DNA from: Polyangium sp. 6x1
GTDB lineage: Bacteria; Myxococcota_A; Polyangia; Polyangiales; Polyangiaceae
Length of the DNA stretch: 64,000 nucleotides
Assembly (NCBI RefSeq): GCF_029946515.1
Contig: NZ_JARZHH010000012.1
Span: 124,001 to 188,000, forward strand
Direction of reading: 5' to 3'
The translations under genes and the position numbers were made by a program. Under the pieces are notes generated by a model. The model ran no database searches and was not told the DNA's origin. It saw only the letters and a list, made by a program, of their open reading frames with translations. Shown here piece after piece: positions 41,823-51,401 of the stretch (positions are counted from its first letter, which is position 1; each line of letters opens with the position of its first letter).

Positions 41823-43154
41823 ATGAAGACACGCGCTTGCGCCACCGCCTTGTTCCTTTCGCTCACGGTCCCTGCCCTCCTCGGCGAGGCGGGGATCGCT
41901 CCCGACCTCATGGAAGCTCGCGCCTTCGCGCAGGCCGACGCCGTGACCGAGGTCGCTCGACAACGCTACGAGGAGGGCGTGAAGGCGTTCGACGCCGGTC
42001 GCTTCGAGGACGCGCGCTCCGCGTTCCTGCAAGCCTACGCGCTGAAGCGTCACCCCGCCGTGCTGCTCAACCTCGGCCAGAGCGAGCTGCGCTCGAACCA
42101 CCCCGAGGACGCAGGCATGCACCTGCAGCAGTTCCTCCGCGACATGCCCTCGGCCTCGCCCGATCAGAAGACCACCGCCGAGAAGGGCATCAACGAGGCG
42201 AAGAAGAAGACCGGGCACATCGTGGTGATCGTCGACGCGAACGGCGCCGACGTGTCCATCGATGGAACGAGCTACGGCAAGTCGCCGCTGCTCAACGTGA
42301 TCTTCGTCAAGCCGGGCACGCACGCAGTCACGGCGACGTACGGCGGCAAGACCACCACCACGAAGGTCGACGCGAAGCAGGGCTCGGCCACCGCGGCGAA
42401 CCTCGTGCTCGGCGTCGGTGGTGCCGCATCGCCTCCGCCTCCGCCGCCTCCGCCGCCTCCGCCGCCTCCGCCGCCGGCCGCTGCGCCGACGCCCACGCCG
42501 CCGCAGGCGTCGCCGACGCCCGCCGCGAACCCCTACGGCCCGCAAGCGAGCACGGGCACGCCGCCCGCGGGCTCTGCAACCGCGAGCTCGGGCCTTCCGC
42601 CGGTCGACGGGGGCGTGATCGCACCGCAGGGCCCGGACGGCAGCGCCGACACGACGACGGGCACGCGTGAGCCGTTCCTGAAGTGGTACACGCACAAGCC
42701 CATCGCGTGGGTCGGCTCGGGCGTCGCGGTGATCGGCCTCGGCCTCGGCATCGGCTTCTCGGTCGGCGCGAGCGTCGCGAGCGGAAAGGCCGACGAGCAC
42801 GCCGCCGAGATCCGCACGTACGCGGCGAACGATCCGAGCACGAACTTCGGCAAGAACCCGCCCTGCGGATCGACCGAGTCGCCCGGCAGCGATCTGCCGA
42901 ACTACGAGCAGGCCTGCGGCGTGCTCCGCAAGGATCTCTCCGACTACGACACGAACGTCGCCGTGGCCACGACCGGCTGGGTGCTCTTCGGCGTCGGCGC
43001 GATCGGCACGGGCGTCTACGCGTTGCTCGACTGGTACCTGCCGAAGAAGAACGCGACCTCGACGACCGCGTCGAACAGCGGCCCGCGTGTCCTCGCGGTC
43101 ACGCCGAGCGTCTCGTCGACGTATCAAGGGCTCGGCGTCGTCGGCACGTTCTGA
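41823..43154 (+). CDS. TPR/PEGA-domain exported membrane protein
   Basis: 443 residues. Signal peptide to about residue 35, then a TPR-like helical region (RYEEGVKAFDAGRFEDARSA, LLNLGQSEL) and a PEGA-like beta domain (GHIVVIVDANGADVSIDGTS, LLNVIFVKPGTHAVTATYGG). A run of 15 Pro follows, then two membrane helices (about 297-320 and 370-395) flanking a region with two Cys. PEGA domains are thought to bind surface or cell-wall components. The ATG at 41823 gives a proper signal peptide. The 3' end overlaps the convergent FHA-sigma54 gene by 31 bp. Confidence 0.83.
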   Translation: MKTRACATALFLSLTVPALLGEAGIAPDLMEARAFAQADAVTEVARQRYEEGVKAFDAGRFEDARSAFLQAYALKRHPAVLLNLGQSELRSNHPEDAGMHLQQFLRDMPSASPDQKTTAEKGINEAKKKTGHIVVIVDANGADVSIDGTSYGKSPLLNVIFVKPGTHAVTATYGGKTTTTKVDAKQGSATAANLVLGVGGAASPPPPPPPPPPPPPPPAAAPTPTPPQASPTPAANPYGPQASTGTPPAGSATASSGLPPVDGGVIAPQGPDGSADTTTGTREPFLKWYTHKPIAWVGSGVAVIGLGLGIGFSVGASVASGKADEHAAEIRTYAANDPSTNFGKNPPCGSTESPGSDLPNYEQACGVLRKDLSDYDTNVAVATTGWVLFGVGAIGTGVYALLDWYLPKKNATSTTASNSGPRVLAVTPSVSSTYQGLGVVGTF

Positions 43155-44428
43155 GACGACCTCCCCGTCGCTCCCGCGGCGCGCAGGAGATCCCGCATCG
43201 TCGATCGCGGGACCGACGCGCGCCGCGCCGCTTCACTCGCATTCCCACCCGTCTCCTCGAAGATCCGCCGCGCGTCGTCGGGGCGAAGTTTGACCCGGCG
43301 TCCGCTTCGCTCCGCGAGCACCGATGTGACGTGCTCGGCCTGGATCACGCCCGGCGCGCGTACGGCCGCCTGCACGATCACGTTTCGGAGCTCGCGCACG
43401 TTGCCCGGCCAACTCGAAGCGCGGAGGACCACGAGCGCGCCGGGCGAGAGCTCACGCGGGCCGATCTCCGAGGTCGCGAAGAGATGCGTGCAGAGCGCCG
43501 CGATGTCCTCGGTGCGCTCGCGCAGCGACGGCACACGCACGAAGCACACCGCGAGCCGCTCGTAGAGATCGGCCCGGAACCGACGCGCCGCCACCATCTG
43601 TTCGAGCGGCTCGCACGTCGCCACCACGAGCCGCACGTCGACGGGCACGGCCGTCTCCGATCCGAGCGGCCGCACGATCCCCCCTTCCACGACGCGCAGG
43701 AGCTTCGCCTGCACGTCGAGCGGGAGCGCCGCGATCTCGTCGAGGAAGAGCGTGCCTTGATGCGCCTCGCGGAACGCGCCGCGTCGATCGCGGAGCGCGC
43801 CCGTGAACGCGCCGCGCTGATGACCGAAGAGCTCCGACTCCGCGAGCTCGCGCGAGATCGTCGCCGCGTTGAGCGCCACGAACGGTCTGTCCTTGCGCAG
43901 ACTCTCGTCGTGCAGCGCGCGCGCCACGAGGTCCTTGCCCGTCCCCGACTCGCCGCGGAGCATCACGGGCAGCTTGAGCGGCGCGAGCCTGCGCACCTCG
44001 CCGCCGAGACGACGCATCGGCGCGCTCCGGCCCACGAGGTGCGAGAGCAGCGCGCCCCGGTGTGGCTCGCTTGCGATCGTGCTGCCCTCGACGCGCACCA
44101 CAGCGCGACCGAGCTCGACCGCGCTCCCCGTCGAGAGAAAGGCCCGCGCGACGCGCGTGCCCGCGACCCGCATCCCGTTGCGTGATCCGAGATCGACCGC
44201 CTCGATCACGCTGCCTCGGTGCACGAGCGCCGCGTGGCGCGCGCTCACCGTTCGATCGACGAGCCGCACGTCCACGCCCTCCCCCGAGCCGAGGACGATC
44301 TCCTCGCCGGGGCCGAGCCGCAAGGCGCGCTCATCGCCGCCATCGTCCACGCGGATCCACGCAGCGCCGAGCGCTGCGTCGCCTCCGCCGATCTCCACCG
44401 TCGCGTCCCGCGCACGTTCGTTCTTCAC
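43124..44428 (-). CDS. FHA-domain sigma-54-dependent transcription activator
   Basis: 434 residues. An FHA phosphothreonine-binding domain (about 30-115: LGSGEGVDVRL, VSARHAAL, DLGSRNGMRV) replaces a receiver. The AAA+ domain has Walker A GESGTGKD, the sigma-54 contact loop GAFTGA, Walker B TLFLDEI and the R finger region. A Fis-type HTH ends it (GGNASEAARRASVPRSTMRDLLR). So it should activate sigma-54 promoters after binding a Thr-phosphorylated partner, which links it to Ser/Thr kinases such as those in this window. GTG start. Confidence 0.95.
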   Translation of the reverse strand: MKNERARDATVEIGGGDAALGAAWIRVDDGGDERALRLGPGEEIVLGSGEGVDVRLVDRTVSARHAALVHRGSVIEAVDLGSRNGMRVAGTRVARAFLSTGSAVELGRAVVRVEGSTIASEPHRGALLSHLVGRSAPMRRLGGEVRRLAPLKLPVMLRGESGTGKDLVARALHDESLRKDRPFVALNAATISRELAESELFGHQRGAFTGALRDRRGAFREAHQGTLFLDEIAALPLDVQAKLLRVVEGGIVRPLGSETAVPVDVRLVVATCEPLEQMVAARRFRADLYERLAVCFVRVPSLRERTEDIAALCTHLFATSEIGPRELSPGALVVLRASSWPGNVRELRNVIVQAAVRAPGVIQAEHVTSVLAERSGRRVKLRPDDARRIFEETGGNASEAARRASVPRSTMRDLLRAAGATGRSSQNVPTTPSP

Positions 44429-44482
44429 GAACGCTTCATCGACACGGCGCGGGGCGCGGTTGCGTGAAAAGTCGCGCCTCGT

Positions 44483-45235
44483 TCAGAACGACGAGGCGAT
44501 CGTGGACTGCGCGCGCACCTTCCCGCCGCGGAGCGGATCGAACGTGACACGCAGGCCCACCTGGAAAAACCCGTAGACGCTCGGCGACGTCTCCGGATCG
44601 GGGCGCAGGCGGTACGAGCCGACCGTCCCTTCGAGGAACGGCCCGAAGCCGAAGACCGGGTGCGGGTAGAACGTGCCGCCGAGCGTGATCCGCGCGAAGT
44701 CGATGCCCTGCGAGCGCCCGATGCCGAGGTCCGGGGCGGCGCCGGTCTCGGGCGCCTCGACGAGCGAGGTGCGAAAGCCCACGCCGTAGCTCGCGTAAGG
44801 ATCGAAGGCGATGCCCTGCGCGAGGTGGTAGACGAGGCGCATCCCGACGCCGAGCGTGCTGCCCGAGCACGCGGCGCAGTCCTCGCCGCCGCCGAGCATC
44901 CCGTAGTTCCCTTCGAGCTCGAAGGATACGTGCCGGCTCAGGCCGAATCCGAGCCCGACCGAGACCCCCGGCCCCCCGGACACGAGGTCGCCCACCGTGA
45001 CGCCCGAGGCGATGCTGCCGAGGGGCACGACGTAGCCGCCCCCCACGGACAGGAGGAAGGCCCCTTTGCGCCAGTCGGGCGCGTACGCCCTCGGGGTCCC
45101 GGCGCCCGGCTCCGGCGGCTCCTCGGCCTGGGCGGCGTCGACCTGGGCCGGATCGGGCGTCTGCGCGAGGGCGGGCAAGGGTGCCACGACGAGCGCGGCG
45201 GCGACGAACGCGCGAAAGGAGCGGGGGAGCGTCAC
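44483..45235 (-). CDS. outer-membrane beta-barrel protein
   Basis: 250 residues: signal peptide (MTLPRSFRAFVAAALVVAPLPALA), a short acidic/Pro linker, then about eight amphipathic strands (GAFLLSVGGGYVVPLGS, VSFELEGNYGMLGG and so on) ending in a C-terminal Phe, as outer-membrane barrels do. A loop holds one Cys pair (EDCAACSG). It resembles the OmpA/OprF-like small barrels. Located 54 bp upstream of the FHA activator gene on the same strand (upstream in transcription). GTG start. Confidence 0.78.
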   Translation of the reverse strand: MTLPRSFRAFVAAALVVAPLPALAQTPDPAQVDAAQAEEPPEPGAGTPRAYAPDWRKGAFLLSVGGGYVVPLGSIASGVTVGDLVSGGPGVSVGLGFGLSRHVSFELEGNYGMLGGGEDCAACSGSTLGVGMRLVYHLAQGIAFDPYASYGVGFRTSLVEAPETGAAPDLGIGRSQGIDFARITLGGTFYPHPVFGFGPFLEGTVGSYRLRPDPETSPSVYGFFQVGLRVTFDPLRGGKVRAQSTIASSF

Positions 45236-45414
45236 GGCAGGGCTCTAGAACGACCACGGCCCGCGCGCAAAGCGCAAAGCGCACGGCCCTCGGGAACCTT
45301 GTTCGGCCGCCGCGTATGAGCGCGCCCACGACGGAGGGGGGCCCGGGGGGGGACCGGGGAGGGCCCCTGCGGGAGACCCAACGAGGAACTAGCCGAGGAC
45401 CAGGGATCGACCGC

Positions 45415-45420
45415 TATAAT
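45415..45420 (+). promoter_or_regulatory. candidate -10 box of the PP2C gene
   Basis: A perfect TATAAT lies 10 nt before the PP2C ATG, in very GC-rich surroundings. I find no matching -35 at 16-18 nt. If used, the transcript would have almost no leader. Confidence 0.35.
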
Positions 45421-45430
45421 CGCGTGTCGC

Positions 45431-46594
45431 ATGTCCAAGACCCAGCCGCGCCATGCCCTTCGCCTCGTGGCCGCGGGCATGACCGACGTAGGCCGCCAAC
45501 GCAGGCACAACGAAGACAACGTGCTCGTGGCGCAGAGCCTCGACCTCTTCGTGGTGGCCGACGGCATGGGCGGACATTCCACGGGACACGTCGCCAGCGC
45601 GCTCACGGCGACCTCGATGCAGAACTTCTTCGAGGCCACGTCGCAAGGGGCACTGCCCTCGACCGCGCCGAACGACGAGGTCGATCTGCCGCCGCCCGCC
45701 GAGCGTCTCGCGCAAGCCGTGCGCAAGGCGAACCGCGACGTCTACGAGATCTCGTCGACGCACAAAGAGCACCGCGGCATGGGCTCGACGATCGTCGCGA
45801 TCCACTACGACGGCGACGAGAGCCTGCACATCGCGCACGTCGGCGACAGCCGCTGCTACCGCATCCGCGACGGCGCGATCGAGCAGCTCACGCGCGACCA
45901 CTCGCTCATCAACGACGCGCTCGCGCTGAAGCCCGATCTCACCGAAGAGGAGCTCGCGCGCCTGCCGAAGAACGTGATCACCCGCGCGCTCGGCATGAAG
46001 GACGCGGTGAAGGTCGACGTGCAGACCGTGAAGATCGAGCCGAACGACACGTTCCTGCTCTGCTCGGATGGCCTGAGTGGTATGATCTCCAACGATCAGA
46101 TCCTCGAGGTCTTCGATCTGACGAGCGATCTGTCGGAGGCGTGCGAGCTGCTCATCGCGATGGCGAACGAGGCCGGCGGCGTCGACAACATCTCGGCGCT
46201 GCTCGTCCGCGCCGACGACGCCCCGCCGCCCTCGGAGGCGCACATCTCCGCGATGGAGGTCGACGCGCCCGAGCTCGCCGTCGAGGAGGTCGCCGCGTCG
46301 ATCCCGTTCTCGCAGCGATACCGCGACATCCAGGACACGGACGGCGTGCGCTCGTACCGCCCGCCCCCCGGCGATCCGATCGAAGAGATGGTCGTCTCGA
46401 CCCAGCTCGACAGTCTGCGCGAGGTGATGACCCCGGACGACCTCGCGATGCTCGCGGCCGGCGGCGACGTCGAGGTGGACGGCCCGCGCTCGATCGACGA
46501 GATCCGCGTGGCGCGCTGCAAGCGCTGCGATCACGAGCTCTACGTCGGCAACGCCTTCTGCACCGAGTGCGGCACGAAGATCGAAAGCGAGTGA
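45431..46594 (+). CDS. PPM-type (PP2C) protein phosphatase with C-terminal zinc ribbon
   Basis: 387 residues. The PPM core (about 10-245) has the metal-binding motifs NEDN, VADGMGGH, GDSRCYRI, CSDGLSGM and DNISALLV, so it should remove phosphate from Ser/Thr and oppose the kinases. The C-terminal third is a linker ending in a zinc ribbon (CKRCDHELYVGNAFCTECGTK). No signal or membrane segment. The stop TGA overlaps the ATG of the subtilase by one base (TGATG), which suggests translational coupling. Confidence 0.95.
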   Translation: MSKTQPRHALRLVAAGMTDVGRQRRHNEDNVLVAQSLDLFVVADGMGGHSTGHVASALTATSMQNFFEATSQGALPSTAPNDEVDLPPPAERLAQAVRKANRDVYEISSTHKEHRGMGSTIVAIHYDGDESLHIAHVGDSRCYRIRDGAIEQLTRDHSLINDALALKPDLTEEELARLPKNVITRALGMKDAVKVDVQTVKIEPNDTFLLCSDGLSGMISNDQILEVFDLTSDLSEACELLIAMANEAGGVDNISALLVRADDAPPPSEAHISAMEVDAPELAVEEVAASIPFSQRYRDIQDTDGVRSYRPPPGDPIEEMVVSTQLDSLREVMTPDDLAMLAAGGDVEVDGPRSIDEIRVARCKRCDHELYVGNAFCTECGTKIESE

Positions 46595-47733
46595 TGCCCG
46601 CGAGCGGCCCGTCCGACGCACGCACGCGCGTCCTGCCCATCGCCGAGCGCCTCGACGCGGACACGAAGTACGCGGGACGCGGCGTCACGATCGCATTCCT
46701 CGACTCGGGCTTCTACGCGCACCCCGATCTTACGACGCCGTACAATCGCATCGCCGCTTACCACGACCTCTTCGCGCCGCGCGCGGGGCTCGAAGCGCTC
46801 GAGCGCTCGGACGTCTCGTCGTGGCACGGCATGATGACGAGCGTCGTCGCCGCGGGGAACGGCGCGCTCTCGGCGGGGCAGTTCCGCGGCCTCGCCTGGG
46901 AAGCGAACGTCGTGCTCGTGAAGGTCGGCTCCGCGCACCGCATCGTGCACGACGACATCCGGCGCGGCCTCGACTGGGTGCTCGAGAACCGCGAGCGCTA
47001 CGGCATCCGCGTCCTCAACATCTCGTGCGGCGGCGACTACGAGGAGTCATTCCTCACCGACCCGCTCTCACGCGCGGCCGACGAGGCCTCGCGGCAAGGC
47101 ATCGTCGTGGTCGCCGCAGCCGGCAACGCGGGGCACCTCGCCGATCACCAGGTCTTACCGCCAGCCAGCGCGCCGAGCGTGCTCGCCGTCGGCGGCCTCG
47201 ACGACGGCGGCGCCGGGCAGCAGTCGCAGCACTACCACTCGTCGTACGGCCTCACCATCGACGGCCTGCAAAAGCCCGAGCTCATCGCACCGGCGATCTG
47301 GGTCGCCGCGCCGATCCTCCCGGGCACGCCGACGGCAGCCGAGGCGCGGCTGCTCAAGCGGCTCGACGAAGCCCCCGACGACAAACTCTTCGATCTGCTC
47401 GCCGCGCACGCAGGCGCGGACGCCGATCTCGACGCGATCGCGGGCCGCCGCGAGCCGTACCTCGTGCGCCAACTCGTCGCAGCGAAGCTGCGCGATCGGA
47501 GGGTCCTCTCGGGCCACTACAAGCACGTCGACGGCACGAGCTTCGCGTCGCCGATCGTGGCGAGCGTGGTCGCGCAGATGCTCGAAGCAAACCCAGCGCT
47601 GCGGCCGCATCAGGTGCGGCGCATCCTCATGACGACAGCGCGCGGCACGCCAGGGATCGCGCTCGAACGGCAAGGCTGGGGTGTGGTGCAGCCGCGCGTC
47701 GCAGTGGAAGCGGCGCGCAGCATGGCGGCGTAG
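46594..47733 (+). CDS. subtilisin-family (S8) serine protease, probably cytoplasmic
   Basis: 379 residues with a complete catalytic set: Asp37 (AFLDSGF), His78 (SWHGMMT), oxyanion Asn177 (AAAGNAG) and Ser316 (DGTSFASPI). It lacks a signal peptide and a propeptide, so it is predicted to be intracellular. An insertion of about 75 residues with TAAEARLLKRLDEAPDDKLFDLL lies before the Ser motif. The ATG overlaps the PP2C stop. Followed 2 nt after its stop by hairpin element F. Confidence 0.93.
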   Translation: MPASGPSDARTRVLPIAERLDADTKYAGRGVTIAFLDSGFYAHPDLTTPYNRIAAYHDLFAPRAGLEALERSDVSSWHGMMTSVVAAGNGALSAGQFRGLAWEANVVLVKVGSAHRIVHDDIRRGLDWVLENRERYGIRVLNISCGGDYEESFLTDPLSRAADEASRQGIVVVAAAGNAGHLADHQVLPPASAPSVLAVGGLDDGGAGQQSQHYHSSYGLTIDGLQKPELIAPAIWVAAPILPGTPTAAEARLLKRLDEAPDDKLFDLLAAHAGADADLDAIAGRREPYLVRQLVAAKLRDRRVLSGHYKHVDGTSFASPIVASVVAQMLEANPALRPHQVRRILMTTARGTPGIALERQGWGVVQPRVAVEAARSMAA

Positions 47734-47735
47734 CG

Positions 47736-47837
47736 CCGGGGTTTCACCCCGGACCCGACGAGGGGTTGTCCACCCCTCGACCCGGACCAGGGCCAGCCCT
47801 GGACCTCGGGTGCATCGACCGCGATGCGGTCGATGCA
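47736..47837. repeat. hairpin-array half element F (TGCATCGACCGC variant)
   Basis: Four hairpins between convergent stops: 47736-47752 (CCGGGGT, loop TTC), 47759-47779 (CGAGGGGT, loop TGTCC), 47787-47802 (CCAGGGC) and 47811-47837 (12-bp TGCATCGACCGC, loop GAT). It begins 2 nt after the subtilase stop and ends 7 nt before the stop of the M48-type gene. It matches element E hairpin by hairpin; in the second hairpin a C-to-G change in one arm (relative to D) is matched by G-to-C in the other. Confidence 0.9.
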
Positions 47838-47844
47838 AGGGAGA

Positions 47845-49074
47845 TTATTGGCCGAAGAGGCCGCCGAACGGGTTCGGTGTGCCGCCGGTCATGCGCCACG
47901 TGTTCGCCGTCTGCTGCACGATCGGCAGGCGCACCATCGGGTGCGGGTGCGTGCGCTCGAAGTTGAAGACGATCGTCGCCGGCGTGAGCTGATCGAGGTT
48001 CGCGAAGAAGTTCAAGGTCAGCACCGCGCCCCCCTCGGTGAGCCGATAGCCGCCGTTGCGACGCGCGCCCGCGGAGAGAACGTTGTTCGTCCCGGCGACG
48101 TCGGCGGCGATCTCGTTCGGCTGGTTGAACACGGGCAGCGTGCGCGAGAGCAGCCTGCCGAGATCAGCGGGGTTCACGCCGCGGCTGCCGCCCTGGTTCG
48201 CCGTGCAGCCGAGGTGGCCGAGGTGATGGTGGCCGAGCTCGTGCCCGAGCACGAAGCCGACCTGCTCGTCGAAGAGCTGGTGCTGCCGTTGCACCTTGCG
48301 CGCGTCGATCTGCTGCACCGGATCCACGAAGCCCACGGGCGGCTTCACCATCGCGCCCTGCTGCGCGAGCATCCGGAGGTACTCGTCGAGCTTGCGCGTA
48401 CCGAAGACCTCGTCGTTCGCTTTGTACTGCGCGATGTACGCCTCGATCTCGAGCAGGCCGTCGGTGATCGCCATGAGCGGCAGGCCTTGATCGTCACACG
48501 CGGCGAACGCGTTCACCTCGCCAGGCGTGGGATCGGCGACGAACGGGATGTCACGCACGATGGACTGCTTGTTCGCAGGCAACGCGCCGATGAGCTCGCC
48601 CATCACGACGCCGGCCTGGCTGCGCAGCCAGTTGACGTCGACGAGGTTGATCGGATCGTTCAACGGCGAGGTCGGCAGACCGCCGGTCGTCGGCGTGCCC
48701 GTCGTCGGCGTCCCGGTCGTCGGCGTCCCGGTCGTGGGGAACGGCCAGGGAAAACCGGGGAAGGGGCTCGTGGCCTGGGGCGCGGGTTGCTGCGGCGTGG
48801 TCTGCGGGGGCTGCTGCGGAGTGCCTTGCTGCGGATAGCCTTGCTGCGGGTAGCCTTGCTGCGGGTAGCCTTGCTGCGGATACCCCTGCTGCGGGTAGCC
48901 TTGCTGCGGATACCCCTGCTGCGGCGGATATTGCGTCTGGGCGTAGGTCGGCCGGGATTCGCGCTGGCAGCCTGCGACGAGCGCCGAGGACAAGGCGAGC
49001 GCCGAGGCGCAGACCGTCAGGAGCGAGAGGGAGCCGCGGCGTCGCGGCGCGAGCGAAGGCATACGGACGAGCAT
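47845..49074 (-). CDS. M48-like zinc metalloprotease lipoprotein with PQQGY repeats
   Basis: About 409 residues. Lipoprotein signal with lipobox VAGC (residue 36), then seven copies of GYPQQ, then a GTPTT-repeat linker to about residue 130. The protease domain has the zinc motif [10 protein letters not shown] (278-287) and the third ligand in NEIAADVAG, matching M48-type peptidases. It is exported and lipid-anchored. Two in-frame ATGs (49074, 49062) are possible starts. No partner is seen next to it. Confidence 0.85.
   Translation of the reverse strand: MLVRMPSLAPRRRGSLSLLTVCASALALSSALVAGCQRESRPTYAQTQYPPQQGYPQQGYPQQGYPQQGYPQQGYPQQGYPQQGTPQQPPQTTPQQPAPQATSPFPGFPWPFPTTGTPTTGTPTTGTPTTGGLPTSPLNDPINLVDVNWLRSQAGVVMGELIGALPANKQSIVRDIPFVADPTPGEVNAFAACDDQGLPLMAITDGLLEIEAYIAQYKANDEVFGTRKLDEYLRMLAQQGAMVKPPVGFVDPVQQIDARKVQRQHQLFDEQVGFVLGHELGHHHLGHLGCTANQGGSRGVNPADLGRLLSRTLPVFNQPNEIAADVAGTNNVLSAGARRNGGYRLTEGGAVLTLNFFANLDQLTPATIVFNFERTHPHPMVRLPIVQQTANTWRMTGGTPNPFGGLFGQ
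48811..48930 (-). repeat. 15-bp in-frame repeats encoding GYPQQ
   Basis: Seven five-codon units (glycine-tyrosine-proline-glutamine-glutamine) in the linker of the M48-like lipoprotein. Nearly identical codons are used in each unit, which suggests recent expansion by slippage. Confidence 0.9.
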
Positions 49075-49503
49075 AATCCATGGACGGACATCGAGCCAAA
49101 CGAGCCAGAAGAGGCACGTTTGCGACCGCGCGAGGAGCTGCCGGGGGGTTCGATCGAGCGACGCGCCCCTCGCCGCCCTGGTCGGCGAACCTCCGGCGGC
49201 TGCCCGCGTCCGGGATCGAGAGCCGCCACGGCGCGGGGCGTAGCCTGCGCGTGCCTGCGGGGTGATGCTCCAGGACATGGCGCGTTTTCACGGAATGCCG
49301 CGCTCACAGTATTCTCGGGACGCCATTTACCAGCGCCAGCGCATTCGCATTTTCACGACACGAGCAATTTCGTCGAGATCGACATTTCGTACGAGCCCCA
49401 CGCGCGACCCACAATCCTATTTGCCTATCGCGGAGCCATTTTCACTGGTCTACTCCTTGGCCACGGCCGCTGCGTCGGCGGCCGTCTTACCTTGGGAGGA
49501 CGA
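49075..49503. other. gap upstream of the PKD/beta-helix lipoprotein
   Basis: 429 bp, divergent promoter region. From about 49280 to 49450 it is visibly richer in A/T than its surroundings and contains TTTTCAC three times (49285, 49350, 49439), possible regulator sites. I see no gene with family features in it. Confidence 0.35.
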
Positions 49504-51126
49504 ATGCGTGTCGACAAACTGGGTGTCCTGTTCGTCATCGGTATGCTTGGGCCTGTCGGCTGCCTGGACGGGGGCGCCGCGGGTGAGGATCTCGGCGCAG
49601 GCGGGAGCGGCGGCACGAGCGATTTAGGCCCCGATACGATGGCCGGAGGCGGCGGCGCAACGAACCAGCTGCTATCGACGAATGTCGTGTTCGAGACCGA
49701 TCCGCGCGATCTCACCGTCTCGGTGGACGACGCGGGCTCGACCCACAGCGCCGGAGCCATCCAGACCTACGCGTGGAACTTCGGCGACGGCGGGACCGCG
49801 ACGGGGATCACGCCGCCGCCGCATCGCTACGCCGCGGCGGGGACGTACACGATCACGTTGACCGTCACGACGTCGAGCGGAGCATCCGCCTCCGCGACGC
49901 GGACCGTCACCGTCGCCCAGCGAAACCCCGGCGACTACACGCCGAACGCCGCGACGACCGGCGTGCCCGACATCGTCGCCGACCGGTTGCATCTGCTCGA
50001 CCTCGAGAAGGCCAACAAGTCGAGCGCGAACACGCCGACCACCGCCGAAGAGACCGTGGTCATCACGAAAAGCGGCGATACCTACAAGCTGACCTGGAAT
50101 GGAAATACCGTCACGCTCCCCGCCGCGCACGCCTACCTCGAAGGCGGCCAGTTCGTCCTCGATCGGCTCCGCGTGCGGGGTTATGTGAACGTGCGCGCGC
50201 CGAACGTCACGATTCGCCGCTCCGTGATCGAAGCCGTCAGCATCCCGGAGGCGCCCGATAACGCGCCTCCCACCGGCGTGGACGTCGGCCGCCGGGTCCT
50301 CAAGGGCAACGACGCCGCGACGACGGGCCTCATTCTGGAGGACATCGAAATCCGCGTGCCGGAAGCCGTCCGCCGCGGCGCGAACATCAACGCGTCCTTC
50401 CATCACGGCCTGGGGCTCGAAGCCTCCCGCCTGCACATGCTCCGCTCGGAGATCGACGGCCCCGTCGACGGAATGCAGATCCACGCAGGCGGCGGCAACC
50501 ATACCAACGTCATCATCGAGCGCTCGTGGATCCACGACTTGCAGTTCTACCTGGTCGACAGTGACCGCACCGATGGGGATTCGACGCACTCCGACGCGAT
50601 CCAGGTCGAGTGCAGCCTGCCGGCGGCGGGAAAACAATTCGGGGTCGAGCTGCTCGGCAATACCCTCGATCTCACGAACGATCCGAACCTCAACGCGGCG
50701 ATCATGGTCACGCGCAACGCGTGCGCGACGTCCGGGCTGCGCATCGAGAGCAACTTCGTCGACGGCGCCGTCTTGCCGATCAACGTCGGCGGCGGGACCT
50801 CGAGCCAGCACATCACCCTGTACGTCAATGGCAATCGCTTCGGCCCGAACCGCTCCACCGGCTCGGTTCCGAACAAGACGTGGACGACGAGCACGACCGC
50901 GGCGGTCGTCGCCGCCAAGTCGAACACCGACAGCTCCACGGCCTACGAGAACTACAACACGGCCAAACCCCAGAGCTACGTTTACCTCTCGTACGATCCT
51001 CCCACCACGCTCGGCGCCACCCCGCCGACCGGCGAGCTGAATCGCAACGTGATGGTCGATCACGCGCGCGGCGCGCAGACCTGGGGCACGACCTCGCTCG
51101 GCAAAGCGAAGCTCGGGCTGTACTGA
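49504..51126 (+). CDS. PKD-domain right-handed beta-helix lipoprotein
   Basis: 540 residues. Lipoprotein signal with lipobox PVGC at residue 20, Gly-rich linker, then a PKD domain (about 60-140: GAIQTYAWNFGDGGTATG, AGTYTITLTVT). A right-handed parallel beta-helix follows, with repeated strands such as VRAPNVTIRRSVIEAVSI, LEASRLHMLRSEIDG, NVIIERSWIHDL and LRIESNFVDGAV. Such proteins are secreted carbohydrate-binding or -cleaving proteins. No catalytic residues could be pinned down. ATG follows an ideal GGGAGGACGA. Confidence 0.85.
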   Translation: MRVDKLGVLFVIGMLGPVGCLDGGAAGEDLGAGGSGGTSDLGPDTMAGGGGATNQLLSTNVVFETDPRDLTVSVDDAGSTHSAGAIQTYAWNFGDGGTATGITPPPHRYAAAGTYTITLTVTTSSGASASATRTVTVAQRNPGDYTPNAATTGVPDIVADRLHLLDLEKANKSSANTPTTAEETVVITKSGDTYKLTWNGNTVTLPAAHAYLEGGQFVLDRLRVRGYVNVRAPNVTIRRSVIEAVSIPEAPDNAPPTGVDVGRRVLKGNDAATTGLILEDIEIRVPEAVRRGANINASFHHGLGLEASRLHMLRSEIDGPVDGMQIHAGGGNHTNVIIERSWIHDLQFYLVDSDRTDGDSTHSDAIQVECSLPAAGKQFGVELLGNTLDLTNDPNLNAAIMVTRNACATSGLRIESNFVDGAVLPINVGGGTSSQHITLYVNGNRFGPNRSTGSVPNKTWTTSTTAAVVAAKSNTDSSTAYENYNTAKPQSYVYLSYDPPTTLGATPPTGELNRNVMVDHARGAQTWGTTSLGKAKLGLY

Positions 51127-51268
51127 CGAGAGCCCGGCCCCCCACCGAAATCGTCAGGGGCGAACCGCATTCATGGACGGTCCACGCCGTTCCTGGCGCA
51201 ACACGCCGATTACGAAATGGTTGTCTCCGTCGAAACGCCTCGTTCCACGCGCCTCCCCACTCCTCGCC

Positions 51269-51296
51269 TTGCCCATATCCCACCTCCCGCTACACT
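51269..51296 (+). promoter_or_regulatory. candidate promoter of the proline-rich lipoprotein gene
   Basis: TTGCCC (51269-51274) and TACACT (51291-51296) separated by 16 bp, each a 4/6 match to the sigma70 boxes, 150 bp before the ATG. Weak by sequence alone. Confidence 0.3.
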
Positions 51297-51401
51297 GGTC
51301 CCAAGGCTTCTCACCGAGGCGTCGCCCCAAGGCGCGCACGGTGGGGAGCAAAACCGTGAACGGCGGACGGTGCCGGTACCGAGGGCGAGGTGTGCGCTCC
51401 T

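Noticed and set aside
40332-43127. Minus-strand frame of about 930 codons opposite the YbjN-like, repeat-rich and TPR genes
   Set aside because: High GC gives long antisense frames. Its residues are repetitive complements of the sense repeats and include no domain, while the sense genes have signals, TMs and known folds.
49285-49445. Three TTTTCAC words upstream of the PKD lipoprotein
   Set aside because: Spacing is irregular (65 and 89 bp) and the words are short; noted in the gap entry but not called as regulator sites.
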